DNA of 60,000 nt from Antedon mediterranea (lineage: Eukaryota > Echinodermata > Crinoidea > Comatulida > Antedonidae), in the NCBI RefSeq assembly GCF_964355755.1, contig NC_092674.1, positions 1,495,001-1,555,000 on the forward strand, given 5' to 3'. Made by a program: the position numbers and the translations under genes. How positions within the stretch are numbered: position 1 is the stretch's first letter; each line of letters starts with the position of its first letter. Below the pieces are notes generated by a model. The model saw nothing but the letters and a program-made list of their open reading frames with translations, searched no databases and was not told the origin of the DNA. Positions 1-11,279 of this stretch are shown one piece after another.

Positions 1-234
1 TTGACCATATTAAGGGAAATTCATGTTTTTTCGTCTTGATTTCTGTTACAAATATTTGATTTATGTACAATTAACCAAATATTATATTTAAAATTCATGC
101 CTGTACCTGAGCTTTAAAAGTTGTAAGTAATAACTTCAATAATGAAAGGCTTATCAATATGTATAAACCTGTACCGTACATATCATCAGTGAATCATTCA
201 TACATTTAATAATTAAATTTATTTTTATTTTCAG

Positions 235-2774
235 TGATATTCGTGAATGTTTGAAGTTAGATCCTGAACACAAAGAATGTTTTCCATTTTACAAAAATAT
301 GAAAAAGCTAAACAAACAATTAATGAAAGCAAAAGATTACGAAAATGAAGAAAGGTGAGTCCTTTTTTGTACTCAACATCAATAACGCAAGTGTATTTGC
401 AATAGAAAATATAATAATGGAATAATAAATGGAAAAGTTCCAAATTGTATTTGTATGTATGAAATTCCTAATAAAATATTTTCCTATTAGAGGACGAAAT
501 AAAGTTAAATTAAAATCAATAATTGCTACAATGATTTTTAATGGACTGTGGAATATTATTAAAATTGTATTGTATTCATAAAATTCTGTACTATAATTGT
601 TTTTCATAAGGATAAGTACTTTCTCCTTATTAACAATACTAGGCTTTTTATGATGATGGGCATATTAAGATGAAAATATTGTATGCTAATAGACACGTCT
701 TGTTTTTATGATGATAGGCATATTAAGATGAAAATATTGTATGCTAATAGACACGTCTTGTTTTTATGATGATAGGCATATTAAGATGAAAATATTGTAT
801 GCTAATAGACACGTCTTGTTTTTATGATGATAGGCATATTAAGATGAAAATATTGTATGCTAATAGACACGTCTTGTTTTTATGATGATAGGCATATTAA
901 GATGAAAATATTGTATGCTAATAGACACGTCTTGTTTTTATGATGATAGGCATATTAAGATGAAAACATTGTATGCTAATAGACACGTCTTGTTTTTATG
1001 TACAGCTATGAAGATGCTATAGGAAAATACGAAGCTGCAAAGAAAACTGAACCCAATAATTGGGCATACGTATCAAGAGCAGACAGAGGCATCTGTCATT
1101 GTTTAGTAAAATCTTTTAAAACATCAGAAGCTATTACTAAATGTAATGAAGTACTCGCTGATGATGTAGAGAATATTGATGTTTTATTAGATATTGGAGA
1201 AGCTTATATACAAAATGAAGAATTCCAAAAAGGTATGATTGCTAACATAGATTATTTGTTTAGCAGATTCTTGTATGGTATCATATCGAGCAACAATAAA
1301 CCCTGTGCTGTATCGTGTCTCATGGTGGAATACATTACCCAGTATCGTGTCTCCTGACTGCTTAGTTATTGTTTGGCTTGTTATTGTTTGTTTTACTATT
1401 ATTTTCTTGGAAGTTCATATGGAATATATTTATCAAAATGAAATCTGACATTTACACACATTAATATTGTTATAATTGTATATTTTTTTTCTTGTTAATA
1501 TTTTAGCCATTGATGAATTTACAAAAGCACATAATATAGAAGACAGTCAACGAACACAGGATGCTTTAAAACGAGGCAATAAATTACTTAAACAATCTCT
1601 AAAACGAGATTACTATAAAATTTTAGGAGTTAAAAGGTATGTTAAAATTGAATGTTATAAATAAGAAATGTTAAAAGGAATAAGGTAACACTTTTTAAAG
1701 GTTATTTTGAACGCTAAAGCTCTGTCTACACTATCAAACTCAAAAATAAAAAAAAAGTGTGCCCAAATATGGTAATGATATGCCCAAATATGGTAGTGAT
1801 ATGCCCAAATAATATGGTAGTGATATGACATCATTTTGTTCATATATGGTTGCATCCATTTTTTGTTTGATAGTTTTATGGGCAGAGTTCAAGTTACCAG
1901 TAGGATGTGTATTCAATGCAAGTAATTTGTTTCTGATGTTTTTATTTTCCACTTTTAGAAATGCAAATAAGAAAGAGATAATAAAGGCATATCGTAGTTT
2001 AGCAGTCCAATGGCATCCAGATAAATTTGAGGATGCTGAAGAAAAAGTAAAAGCAGAGAAAAAGTTTATAGATATTGCAGCGGCTAAGGAAGTATTAACA
2101 AACCCAGGTAAGGTTGTCACTTGTTGTATTCAAGTTCAAATTTATTGTACCAAAACAATGCAAAATTGAGATATGTAAAAACATTAAAGATTAAAATGGT
2201 AAAACATGTTAAAAACTGGACTTGATAAAATTTCACTATGATATAGTTAAGATTTTAAAATAGAGAATACTTACCGTTTAAAATAAGCAATTTGAAAATA
2301 CTGTAGTCTGATTGCACATGGAAAGAATGAATTATTATGATGCTCAGTCTTGTTAATTGAAGGGATCAACCTACTGGATGAGAAGTTGGTATCTGCTGTG
2401 AGAGAGTCAGTCAGTCCAACATTTATTTTAACTATTATAACTAGAACCGATACATGCCTCAGGGTGGGAAATACCATTTTGGCCTCCATTTCAAATGTAT
2501 TTTAGAACCTTCCCAGGACAGGTCAATTGACACCCCATTTGTGTGTAATATCATCAAACGCTCTCTCTTAAATCGGTTGATTATAATTATTGTAGTTATG
2601 TTTTAAACAATTTTTTTTTGTAATTCAGAAATGCGTGAAAAGTTTGACCGTGGTGAGGATCCACTGGACGCAGAAGAACAACAACAGAGTAATCGGGGCA
2701 ATTGGGGTAGTCCGTTCGGTTTCAACCCATTTGGAGGCGGAGGAGGCCATTCATTTAAATTCCACTATAATTAA
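235..2774 (+). CDS. DNAJC3: DNAJC3 (p58IPK) ER co-chaperone, 3' half, five exons
   Basis: This is the C-terminal half (about 256 aa) of DNAJC3, an ER-lumenal Hsp40 that uses TPR repeats to bind unfolded protein and a J domain to stimulate BiP; it is also known as an inhibitor of eIF2-alpha kinases. Exons I can place are 235-354, 1006-1232, 1507-1636, 1959-2107 and 2629-2774. All introns are GT-AG and the codon phases match at each junction. Exons 1-3 give the last TPR segments (ECLKLDPEHKECF, then YEDAIGKYEAAKKTEP). The J domain starts at RDYYKILGVKR in exon 3, and the catalytic HPD tripeptide is in exon 4 (QWHPDKF). Exon 5 gives MREKFDRGEDPLDAE, a Gly/Phe-rich stretch, and the KFHYN end that resembles the KFHFN terminus of vertebrate DNAJC3. 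The first exon starts inside a codon, so the gene continues left of the window. No KDEL signal is present, as usual for this family. Confidence 0.93.
648..1000. repeat. 58-bp minisatellite, 6 copies, abutting a splice acceptor
   Basis: About six near-identical 58-bp units (for example GACACGTCTTG at 692 and again at 750) fill the end of a DNAJC3 intron. The last unit runs straight into the acceptor TACAG at 1001-1005, so the unit's CTTGTTTTTATG forms the polypyrimidine tract of the real exon at 1006. The intron 355-647 before it shows nothing else. Confidence 0.95.
1716..1850. mobile_element. MITE family A copy, right end missing
   Basis: This copy starts with the family's terminal sequence AAAGCTCTGTCTACACTATC and contains about three 21-bp core repeats (GATATGCCCAAATATGGTAG) and the GATATGACATCAT segment. 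The right inverted terminus is not recognisable. It lies in a DNAJC3 intron. Family A means the non-autonomous element with these termini that recurs at least ten times in the window. Confidence 0.8.
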
Positions 2775-4030
2775 ATATTTTAAGTTTTTAGTCAAACCGG
2801 TAAAATTTTACTTATTCAATAACTTTTCATTACACACTATGAGTACATTTATATTTATGTATTTCTAAAATGGTATAAATAATTACTGCTATGTCAGATC
2901 TGTATATTTAGGTATTAAACAACAGGTATTTAGTTAATCTCTGTTTATGAGCCTCATCTACAAAATACCAGCCATAAAAAGTAGATGTTTTTGTTGATAC
3001 AATACTTTACTTTGATTGGCCAACAATGTGTGGAGTACAAATAGATACGAAACACCATTGCATTCAGTATACTAAGGCATTCCCCTTATACATATAACAT
3101 TGTTCTAAAGTTTTATAAGGGACTGTAAAACTCCGTCTACACTATCAAACTAGTTTGATTGTGTAGACAGAGTTTAAAGGTAGTGTGCATATATTTATTC
3201 CATTTAATGCTATTTTTCTATCGTATCCTCTATTTTTACATAATTTAATAGAACTAATTAACCTTTGACATGTTTGCTTTTATGTTTTCAGTAAAATTAT
3301 AAAAGTGATCACCTATAATTCTAGTTTTAATTATAATTGATTCAACTCTACAAAATTGAAAATTCATTTATCGCCTCATGTGGTTTAACATTAATGTTTT
3401 AACATAAAGAAATACAATTAGTAAAAACAAACAAATAAAATTGTTTGCTAAGAATAAATATTTAATGTTGAATGTCAAAAGCTATGCAATGTGGTACAAC
3501 ATGGTCTGCATATCCGGTTCGGGTCTCAGATATTGTATGTATGTTGCTCTCAAGATGTTTTAAGCCAATTCATTAGCCTAACACTACGTTTAACCCGTCA
3601 CTAGTTATGATTCTTATAACTAATATGTACGCTAATAATTTAAGTTAATGGTAGTCTATTTTATAAAACTGTACAATAGTGTTGTGGTGCATCCTAGAAT
3701 GGGAAAGGGAAAAATAGTTTCACATATTGGACTTTTTTGTTTTATTTTAACAAAAGTGTAAAGATATTTTTTTTAAATAAGTTTAATTTAATTGTATGAA
3801 TCTCTACAAACATGTTTTTTAGCCATAAATATTCTCTTTTTGTAGATGAGGCAAAAAGGTTGTAAGTGTAAGTTTTTATTTTGTATGAGGGAGGTTAGAG
3901 AACAAACCAACAATGGTCTCGTTAAAATTCAATTTGTTGCATGTGTTAATTCTAATTGCATCACCTTTACGATGTCATAGGTCATCGTTTGCGTTTGCAT
4001 AAAAAAATCTTTGTACTTAATACAAATTCT
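2775..4030. other. DNAJC3 3' flank, no gene seen
   Basis: The stretch is AT-rich and holds the presumed DNAJC3 3' UTR and intergenic DNA. I see no conserved open frame. The only structure is the short palindrome at 3126-3177. Confidence 0.6.
3126..3177. mobile_element. MITE family A remnant: the two termini fused
   Basis: CTCCGTCTACACTATCAAAC is followed directly by its inverted partner TTTGATTGTGTAGACAGAG around a CTAG centre. The core found in full-length copies is absent. The result is a hairpin-forming sequence of about 50 bp made only of terminal inverted repeats. Confidence 0.8.
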
Positions 4031-4039
4031 TTTCTCGAA

Positions 4040-4400
4040 AAATGCCAAAAATATCTTTTTAAAATGCTATTATTATGGCTATATATGCGCATATATTGCT
4101 TTGTATCATCTTATAGAGCCATAATAACCAGTTTTGTCGAAAAATAAAAGGGTCAAAATTTTACCATTATTGGATATCGACGTTTTAAAATGCTATTATT
4201 ATGCAATAATATGGCTATATATGCACATATATTGCTCATCTTATAGAGCCATAGTAACCAGTTTTGTCGAAAAATAAAATGGGTCGAAATTTTGCAATTA
4301 TTGGAAAAAATCCCTGTACTAGTACAGGGATTTTTCCGAAATATGCCCAAAATATCGAAATTTTGCCATTATTGGATATCGACGTTTTAAAAATAATGCT
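4040..4400. repeat. Diverged outlying copies of the palindromic array units
   Basis: Two copies of a unit with GGCTATATATGC, ATCTTATAGAGCCATA and GTTTTGTCGAAAAATAAAA occur at about 4075-4190 and 4200-4390. The second has the inverted pair CCCTGTACTAGTACAGGG, which is also typical of the main array at 5.7-8.4 kb. A further copy of the same unit closes that array at about 8346-8440. Confidence 0.75.
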
Positions 4401-4455
4401 AATAATATACAAATAATGAATGTTTATGAGTGTAATGGTACAAATAATGGCACGA

Positions 4456-4526
4456 GGTGAATGATGAAAGGTTATATTTCAACGAGGCGATGAGCCGAGT
4501 TGAAATATAACCTTTCATCATTCACC
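4456..4526. repeat. Perfect inverted repeat, 28-bp arms, 15-bp loop
   Basis: The left arm 4456-4483 (beginning GGTGAATGATGAAAGG) is exactly complementary to the right arm 4499-4526 (ending CCTTTCATCATTCACC). The loop is GAGGCGATGAGCCGA. No gene lies next to it. Confidence 0.95.
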
Positions 4527-4745
4527 AGACCAGACAGGTGGCGCTGTTGTATTTCACAGTACACAGAGCCATATCATAGGGTAATTTGTGTACTAGATTT
4601 TTTTTCATCCGCGAAACGTTTTTTTTTCCGTACACAAATGTTTAAAAGAAAAACGAAACTGAGGCCAGACGACAGGTGGCGCTGTTGTATTTCACAGTAC
4701 AGAGCCATATCATAAGATAATTTGTGTACTAGTTTTTTTTTTGTA
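4527..4745. repeat. Direct repeat pair with GACAGGTGGCGCTGTTG
   Basis: The segment GACAGGTGGCGCTGTTG, then TATTTCACAGTAC, GAGCCATATCATA and TTTGTGTACTAG, occurs at about 4532 and again at about 4670. Both copies are followed by a poly-T run and a GTACACAAA motif. Confidence 0.85.
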
Positions 4746-4766
4746 CACAAAAATGTTTCAAAAAGT

Positions 4767-4790
4767 ACTATTAAACGATCGTTTAATAGT
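4767..4790. repeat. Perfect 24-bp palindrome
   Basis: ACTATTAAACGA is followed immediately by its exact reverse complement TCGTTTAATAGT, with no loop. Confidence 0.95.
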
Positions 4791-4879
4791 GCGTACTATT
4801 GCACGCCATGTGACCCACAACCGTCCAATCAAATGACAGGAATTTATTTAGGTGTTATATAATTTGCAATAATATTAGA

Positions 4880-5520
4880 CCGGGCGCCCGGAAGATTTAT
4901 TCATGTGAAAAGATACAAAAGGTTTGATGATGTAGTTAGGTGCGTATTAGGGCGAGATGCAATATTCGACATTGCTGCCGGGTCACAGCCTGTACATGGG
5001 GCCTGTGGGGATCATAACATAGGGGGGTAAAAATGCCTTTATTCATGTGAAGCGATACAAGGATAAACTTTTTTGGATATCATTCGCAGTGGGCTACTAA
5101 TGATTACATCACCAATGACAGCAACTTTATCCTGTACGGGGCGCCAAACAGCAACATTTTAGGGCCACGCCCAAATTGGTTTATTCATGTGAAGCGATAC
5201 AAGGTTGAATCTTTTTTTAATGGCAGCAGTACATATTGGGGATGACAAAAACACCAATGACAGCAACTTTATCCTGTACATAAGCTCAGACAGCAGCCCT
5301 AAAGGTCCGCAGATTCCCCCTATTCGGCTATATACTCGGCGCGTATGTCGTCTTATGGCGTTCAGCTGAGTTAGAAATACGTGATACGGACTCGGACTGA
5401 CAATAAATACACAGCAGAATGATAAAACAATAAATAAAGAGAGCAGTTGTTTGCTGTACCAAATCATCAAACATCAAACTCTTAGGAACTCGCCCAAAAT
5501 GGGTTTATCCATGAAGTGTG
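4880..5520. repeat. Dispersed TTTATTCATGTGAA repeat, three copies
   Basis: TTTATTCATGTGAARMGATAC recurs at about 4896, 5039 and 5180. ACCAATGACAGCAACTTTAT and CCTGTAC recur downstream of two copies (about 5110 and 5250). The organisation looks like a degraded tandem of units of about 140 bp. No reliable coding region is seen, although minus-strand frames are open by chance. Confidence 0.6.
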
Positions 5521-5689
5521 TAATCATTTTTGAGCAGCTCAAATACCCGAGGCTCCATTCGTGATCAACAATGTTGATAATACAAACACATTCACGATAA
5601 CGAGTGACTTTTATTTTATAATGGAAATATATTTTTATTTTGGAATAATAAATAACACCAACAAAAACACTTATTCGCCTCTGCGCATG

Positions 5690-8440
5690 TTTATTATACT
5701 ATAGTAACCATTTACGTCAAAAAATAAAAAGGGTCGAAAATCGGCCATTTTTCGAAAATTTCCTTCAAAAAATGGCAAATTTTCGACCTTTTTATTTTTC
5801 GATAAAACTCGTTACTATAGCACAATTGACATGCGCAGAACTCATTATTCGACTCTGCGCATGTTTATTATACTATAGTAACCATTTATGTCAAAAAATA
5901 AAAGGGTCGAAAATCGGCCATTTTTCGACAATTTCTCTGTACAGGGATTTTTTCACAAAAATGGCAAATTTTCGACCTTTTTAATTTTCGATAAAACTGG
6001 TTACTATAGCACAATTGACATGCGCAAAACCCATTTTTCGACTCCGCGCATGTTTATTATACGATAGTAACCATTTATGTCAAAAAATAAAAGGATCGAA
6101 AATCGGTCATTTTTCGAAAATTTCCCGGTACTATAGTACAGGGATTTTTTTAAAAAAATGGCTAATTTTCGACCTTTTTATTTTTCGATAAAACTCGTTA
6201 CTATAGCACAATTGACATGCGTAGAACCCATTATTCGCCTCTGCACATGTTTATTATACTATAGTAACCATTTATGTCAAAAGTGGTTACTATAGCACAA
6301 TTGACATGCGCAGAACCCATTATTCGGCTCTGCGCATGTTTATTATACTATAGTAACCATTTATGTCAAAAATTAAAAAGGGTCGAAAATCGGCCATTTT
6401 TCGAAAATTTCCATGTACTATAGCACAGGGACTTTTCAAAAAATGGCAAATTTTCGACCTTTTTATTTTTCGATAAAACTCGTTACTATAGCACAATTGA
6501 CATGCGCAAAACCCATTATTCGCCTCTGCGCATGTTTATTATACTATAGTAACCATTTATGTTAAAAGTGGTAACTATAGCACAATTGACTCAGAACTCA
6601 TTATTCGACTCCGCGCATGTTTATTATACGATAGTAACCATTTATGTCAAAAAATAAAAGGATCGAAAATCGGCCATTTTTCGAAAATTGCCCGGTACTA
6701 TAGTACAGGGATTTTTTTTTAAAAAATGGCTAATTTTCGACCTTTTTATTTTTCGATAAAACTGGTTACTATAGCACAATTGACATGCGTAGAACCCATT
6801 ATTCGCCTCTGCACATGTTTATTATACTATAGTAACCATTTATGTCAAAAGTGGTTACTATAGCACAATTGACATGCGCAGAACCCATTATTCGGCTCTG
6901 TGCATGTTTATTATACTATAGTAACCATTTATGTCAAAAGTGGTTACTATAGCACAATTGACATGCGCAGAGCCTATTATTCGACTCTGCGCATGTTTAT
7001 TATACTATAGTAACCTGTACTATAGTACAGGGATCTTTTAAAAAAAATAGCATATTTTCGACCTTTTTAATTTTTGATAAAACTGGTTACTATAGCACAA
7101 TTGACATGTGCAAAACCCATTATTCGCCTCTGCGCATGTTTATTATACTATAGTAACCATTTATGTCAAAAAATAAAAGGGTCGAAAATCGGCCATTTTT
7201 CGAAAATTTCCCTGTAGAGGGATTTTTTCAAAAAAATGGCCAATTTTTGACCTTTTTAATTGTCGATAAAACTGGTTACTATGGCACAATTGACATGCGC
7301 AGAACCCATTATTTGTCTCTGCGCATGTTTATTATACTATACTAACCATTTATGTCAAAAGTGGTTACTATAGCACAATTGACATGCGCAGAACCATTAT
7401 TCGCCTCTGCGCATGTTTATTATACTATAGTAACCATTTATGTCAAAAAATAAAAGGATCGAAAATCGGCAATTTTTCGAAAATTTCCCTGTACTATAGT
7501 ACAGGGATTTTTTCAAAAAAATGGCTAATTTTCGACCTTTTTATTTTTCGATAAAACTGGTTACTATAGCACAATTGACATGCGTAGAACCCATTATTCG
7601 CCTCTGCACATGTTTATTATACTATAGTAACCATTTATGTCAAAAGTGGTTACTATAGCACAATTGACATGCGCAGAACCCATTATTCGACTCTGTGCAT
7701 GTTTATTATACTATAGTAACCATTTATGTCAAAAAATAAAAGGGTCGAAAATCGGCCATTTTTCGAAAATTTCCCTGTAGAGAGATTTTTTCAAAAAAAT
7801 GGCCAATTTTTGACCTTTTTAATTGTTGATAAAACTGGTTACTATGGCACAATTGACATGCGCAGAACCCATTATTTGTCTCTGCGCATGTTTATTATAC
7901 TATACTAACCATTTATGTCAAAAGTGGTTACTATAGCACAATTGACATGCGCAGAACCATTATTCGCCTCTGCGCATGTTTATTATACTATAGTAACCAT
8001 TAATTTATGTCAAAAAATAAAAGGGTCGAAAATCGGCCATTTTTCGAAAATTTCCATGTACTACAAAAAATGGCAAATTTTCGACCTTTTTAATTTTCGA
8101 TAAAACTGGTTACAATACCACAATTGACATTCGCAGAACTCATTATTCGCCTCTGCGCATGTTTATTATACTATAGTAACCATTTATGTCAAAAGTGGTT
8201 ACTATAGCACAATTGACATGCGCAGAACCCATTATTCGACTCTGTGCATGTTTTTTATGCTATAGTAACCATTTATGTCAAAAAATAAAAGGGTCGAAAA
8301 TCGGCCATTTTTCGAAAATTTTCATGTACACAGGGATTTTTCCAAAAATGGCTATATATGCGCATATATTGCTTTGAATCATCTTATAGAGCCATACTAA
8401 CCAGTTTTGTCGAAAAATAAAAGGGTCGAAATTTTGCAAA
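5690..8440. repeat. Array of two alternating palindromic units
   Basis: About 2.7 kb is built from two unit types. Unit A (about 85 bp) runs from GGTTACTATAGCACAATTGA through TGCGCAGA and TCTGCGCA to ACTATAGTAACC, so its ends are inverted. Unit B (about 125 bp) runs from AAAATAAAAGGGTCGAAAA through CCCTGTACTATAGTACAGGG to TTTTCGACCTTTTTATTTTT, also inverted. A and B alternate, and some stretches are A only. Apparent reading frames here repeat with the unit and are not genes. Confidence 0.92.
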
Positions 8441-9280
8441 TCCGTCTTCACTGTAGAGTGAGAATAAAGATTAATTATAAGCGTACGTATCATTTCGTCG
8501 TGAATGTGTTTGATTGGAAGAGAATGAATATACAAATATATTACTGCAGAAAAATCTCTTCATTTATATAAATTCACACTTCACTTTTAAAGAAACAGAA
8601 TACAAATGTCATTTTATCTCACAATAACTATATTTTAGATAATTTGTTATGTTCGTATAAAGATTAGTTACATATGTCACTGCTTGAAAAGATCAATTTT
8701 CCATGTTTTACATAAATAATTCAGCAGTACAACAATGATTTCATTTTTTTGTAAAAACATTGACAAATTTGACAATGTTTTAGTCGCTTGAAAAGTATAT
8801 GTACATACATTACAAAATTATGTTGATACGTGGTTGAAAGGGGCTTGAGCTAGGCTGAATATAAAAACTCAAATTTCATAATTGTTTTTACAGATGTCGT
8901 TTTATCAAAATATACTTAATGGGAAAATAATTAAAGGCGGCCTGTTTGTTCTGAGTATACACTTGTTACAAATTGTGTTGTTTTGGCAGATTTTACCAGA
9001 CTCATAATTTTTAATTCAAAAACGTGATTTTAAAACATGCCTGCCAAGAATTGCATTGTGGTTTAGAAAATAGAATGAAAGTAGAACATTGAATGTAAAA
9101 CACTGCAACTGGTATATTTAGAATACAACAAGGCGTAGTCCCTCACCATCAATTTGAACACCAACAACCCCCTCCCCCCCCCCCTGGCCAACTTTCTTAT
9201 TCATTATTAAATTCCCATCCACTGAACAACCCATTGATCCCATTGATCAAACATAGTTTTGTGCCAATGTAGTAAAAATT
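8441..9280. other. Intergenic, no feature seen
   Basis: AT-rich DNA with no credible open frame. A cytosine run lies at about 9171-9184. Confidence 0.6.
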
Positions 9281-9488
9281 AAGCTCTGTCTACACCATCA
9301 TCTGACAAAAACATGTGATTTGCCCATATATGGACATGATGATGTCATATCACTACCATATTTGGGCATATCACTACCATATTTGGGCACATCACTACCA
9401 TATTTGGGCATATCACTACCATATTTGGGCACATCACTACCATATTTGGGCATATCGCTATCATATAGTTTGATAGTGTAGAGCTTTA
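9281..9488. mobile_element. MITE family A, complete, expanded core
   Basis: It starts AAGCTCTGTCTACACCATCA and ends GTTTGATAGTGTAGAGCTTT. The core carries at least five 21-bp repeats, CATATCACTACCATATTTGG plus one G. Confidence 0.88.
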
Positions 9489-9982
9489 CATTCATTTTAG
9501 TCCATCATTTGGCCTCTCACATTTCTTTAAACATTCTTAATAGTAACACCCGTAATTTAAACATAACATTACAAAAAAAAAACTAATCGCACACACACAT
9601 TACTAAATAATATTAAGCATATAATAGGGATGAGGGCAGCAAACATAGAATATCACATTTTAAAAATGATATCAAAATAAAAACTAATTGTATTTACATA
9701 TTATCAAAATAACTATCTCTGTAAATGAAATTATTCATTTATTTTTGTTGTTTTGTTTCGTTTGTTGATGATCGATAATTTATAAAATATTAAAAAATAT
9801 TGAAATTTAAAACTCTGTTATAATATAAAGAAAAATAAAGAGTAAAAGAAAAAATTTAATATATGTGACTGATGTGACTTAGTACTCAAAACCATCAATG
9901 TCAAAGGTCAGAGGTTAGCTAAAAACTGGTTGTACATTCACTGAATAATTAAAAGATAATATTCAATGAAGAAACTGATTTA
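9489..9982. other. Intergenic, no feature seen
   Basis: AT-rich with A-runs and an ACACACAC microsatellite near 9590. No coding signal was found. Confidence 0.55.
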
Positions 9983-10163
9983 AGGGCCTTTCACAACTGC
10001 TCCGGCACGGTTCCGATCCGGCGACGGCAAATCCAATCGAATGTCTATGTTTCGTTTTTACACGGCTACACGCATATCGATTGGTGCTTGGCCGCGTGGA
10101 GCGTCGTGAAAACAAAACATTGGTGTTCGATTCGCCGGACCGGAACAGGTGTGAAAGGCTTTG
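9983..10163. mobile_element. Second MITE-like element (GCCTTTCACA termini)
   Basis: The left end GGGCCTTTCACAACTGCTCC is an imperfect inverse of the right end, which reads AAAGCCTTTCACACCTGTTC on the minus strand. The inverted pairing continues inward with CCGGCGA and TCCAATCGA matched against TCGATTGG. It is GC-rich (CCGGCGAC, GGCCGCGTGG) compared with its flanks. The size, about 180 bp, fits a non-autonomous DNA transposon. Confidence 0.65.
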
Positions 10164-10379
10164 ATTGTCTATAAACAAAACCAGAAATGTTTGACACAAC
10201 ATAAGCAGTATATATTAATAATCCACACTAATGCACTCACTAAATGAAACCTGCATCATACACGACCTTGATGCTATATAAATAAAAAAACAAATACAAT
10301 AATATTTAACTGCATTTGGTGAATTAAGAGTTTATGTAGAAATATAGATTGTCCCCACAAAGGTGATGAATTCACCCTA

Positions 10380-10720
10380 CCATGGAGATACAGCATGCCT
10401 GCCATTGAGCATACAGCATGCCTGCCATGGGCTATGTCATTCTAAACCTCAAGCATTGTATATGCTATGTGTTATAAGATCACCAAATCATATAAAATGC
10501 CTTCCATGGGCTATGTCATGTTACACCTCAAGCGTTTTATCACCAAGTCATGTGTAATGCGTTCCATAGGCTGTGTCTTGGTACACCTCACCTTGTAAAT
10601 GCTATGTTTTACTATGATTACCAAATCATACACCATGCCTTCCATAGGCTGCGTCATGTTATATATAACTCATGCCTTCCATAGGCCATGTCATATTATG
10701 ATCACTGTAATGTTTCTTTC
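10380..10720. repeat. Degenerate tandem repeat with CCTTCCATAGGC
   Basis: TGCCTTCCATRGGCTATGTC recurs at about 10420, 10500, 10556, 10638 and 10675, often followed by ATGTTACACCTCAAG and ATCACCAAATCAT. Spacing varies (roughly 40-80 bp), so it is an old, decayed array. Confidence 0.7.
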
Positions 10721-10800
10721 ATAGGCTATGCTACATTTAAATCAACTTCTTGTATGGTTATGTCTCATTATGATCATCTGTAATGTAATGTTCCAGCATC

Positions 10801-11182
10801 ATGTGCACACAACTCATGTACAGCGCACACAACTCATGTACAGCGCACACAACTCATGTACAGCGCACACAACTCATGTACAGCGCACACAACTCATGTG
10901 CAGCGCACACAACTCATGTGCAGCGCACACAACTCATGTGCAGCGCACACAACTCATGTGCAGCGCACACAACTCATGTGCAGCGCACACAACTCATGTG
11001 CAGCGCACACAACTCATGTACAGCGCACACAACTCATGTACAGCACACACAACTCATGTACAGCGCACACAACTCATGTACAGCGCACACAACTCATGTA
11101 CAGCGCACACAACTCATGTACAGCGCACACAACTCATGTGCAGCGCACACAACTCATGTACAGCGCACACAACTCATGTGCA
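10801..11182. repeat. 20-bp minisatellite, about 19 copies
   Basis: The unit is CAGCGCACACAACTCATGTR, with A or G at the last base; the G variants are grouped mainly in the middle. One unit has CAGCACACAC. The array ends about 95 bp from the TFDP1 stop codon, so it probably lies in that gene's 3' UTR. The three open frames across it simply repeat every 20 codons and are not genes. Confidence 0.95.
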
Positions 11183-11279
11183 CATTTGTCAGTATATAAT
11201 TCATCACAGCATACTGTAGGTATGTCAAAGTGGGTTTTGATAAATATTCCTTGATTTTTCATAATTAAATAACACTTAA

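Noticed and set aside
10728-11254. Three plus-strand frames of 132-163 codons with THVQRTQL-type repeats
   Set aside because: A 20-bp repeat keeps all three frames open at once; the frames overlap each other and lie at the 3' end of TFDP1.
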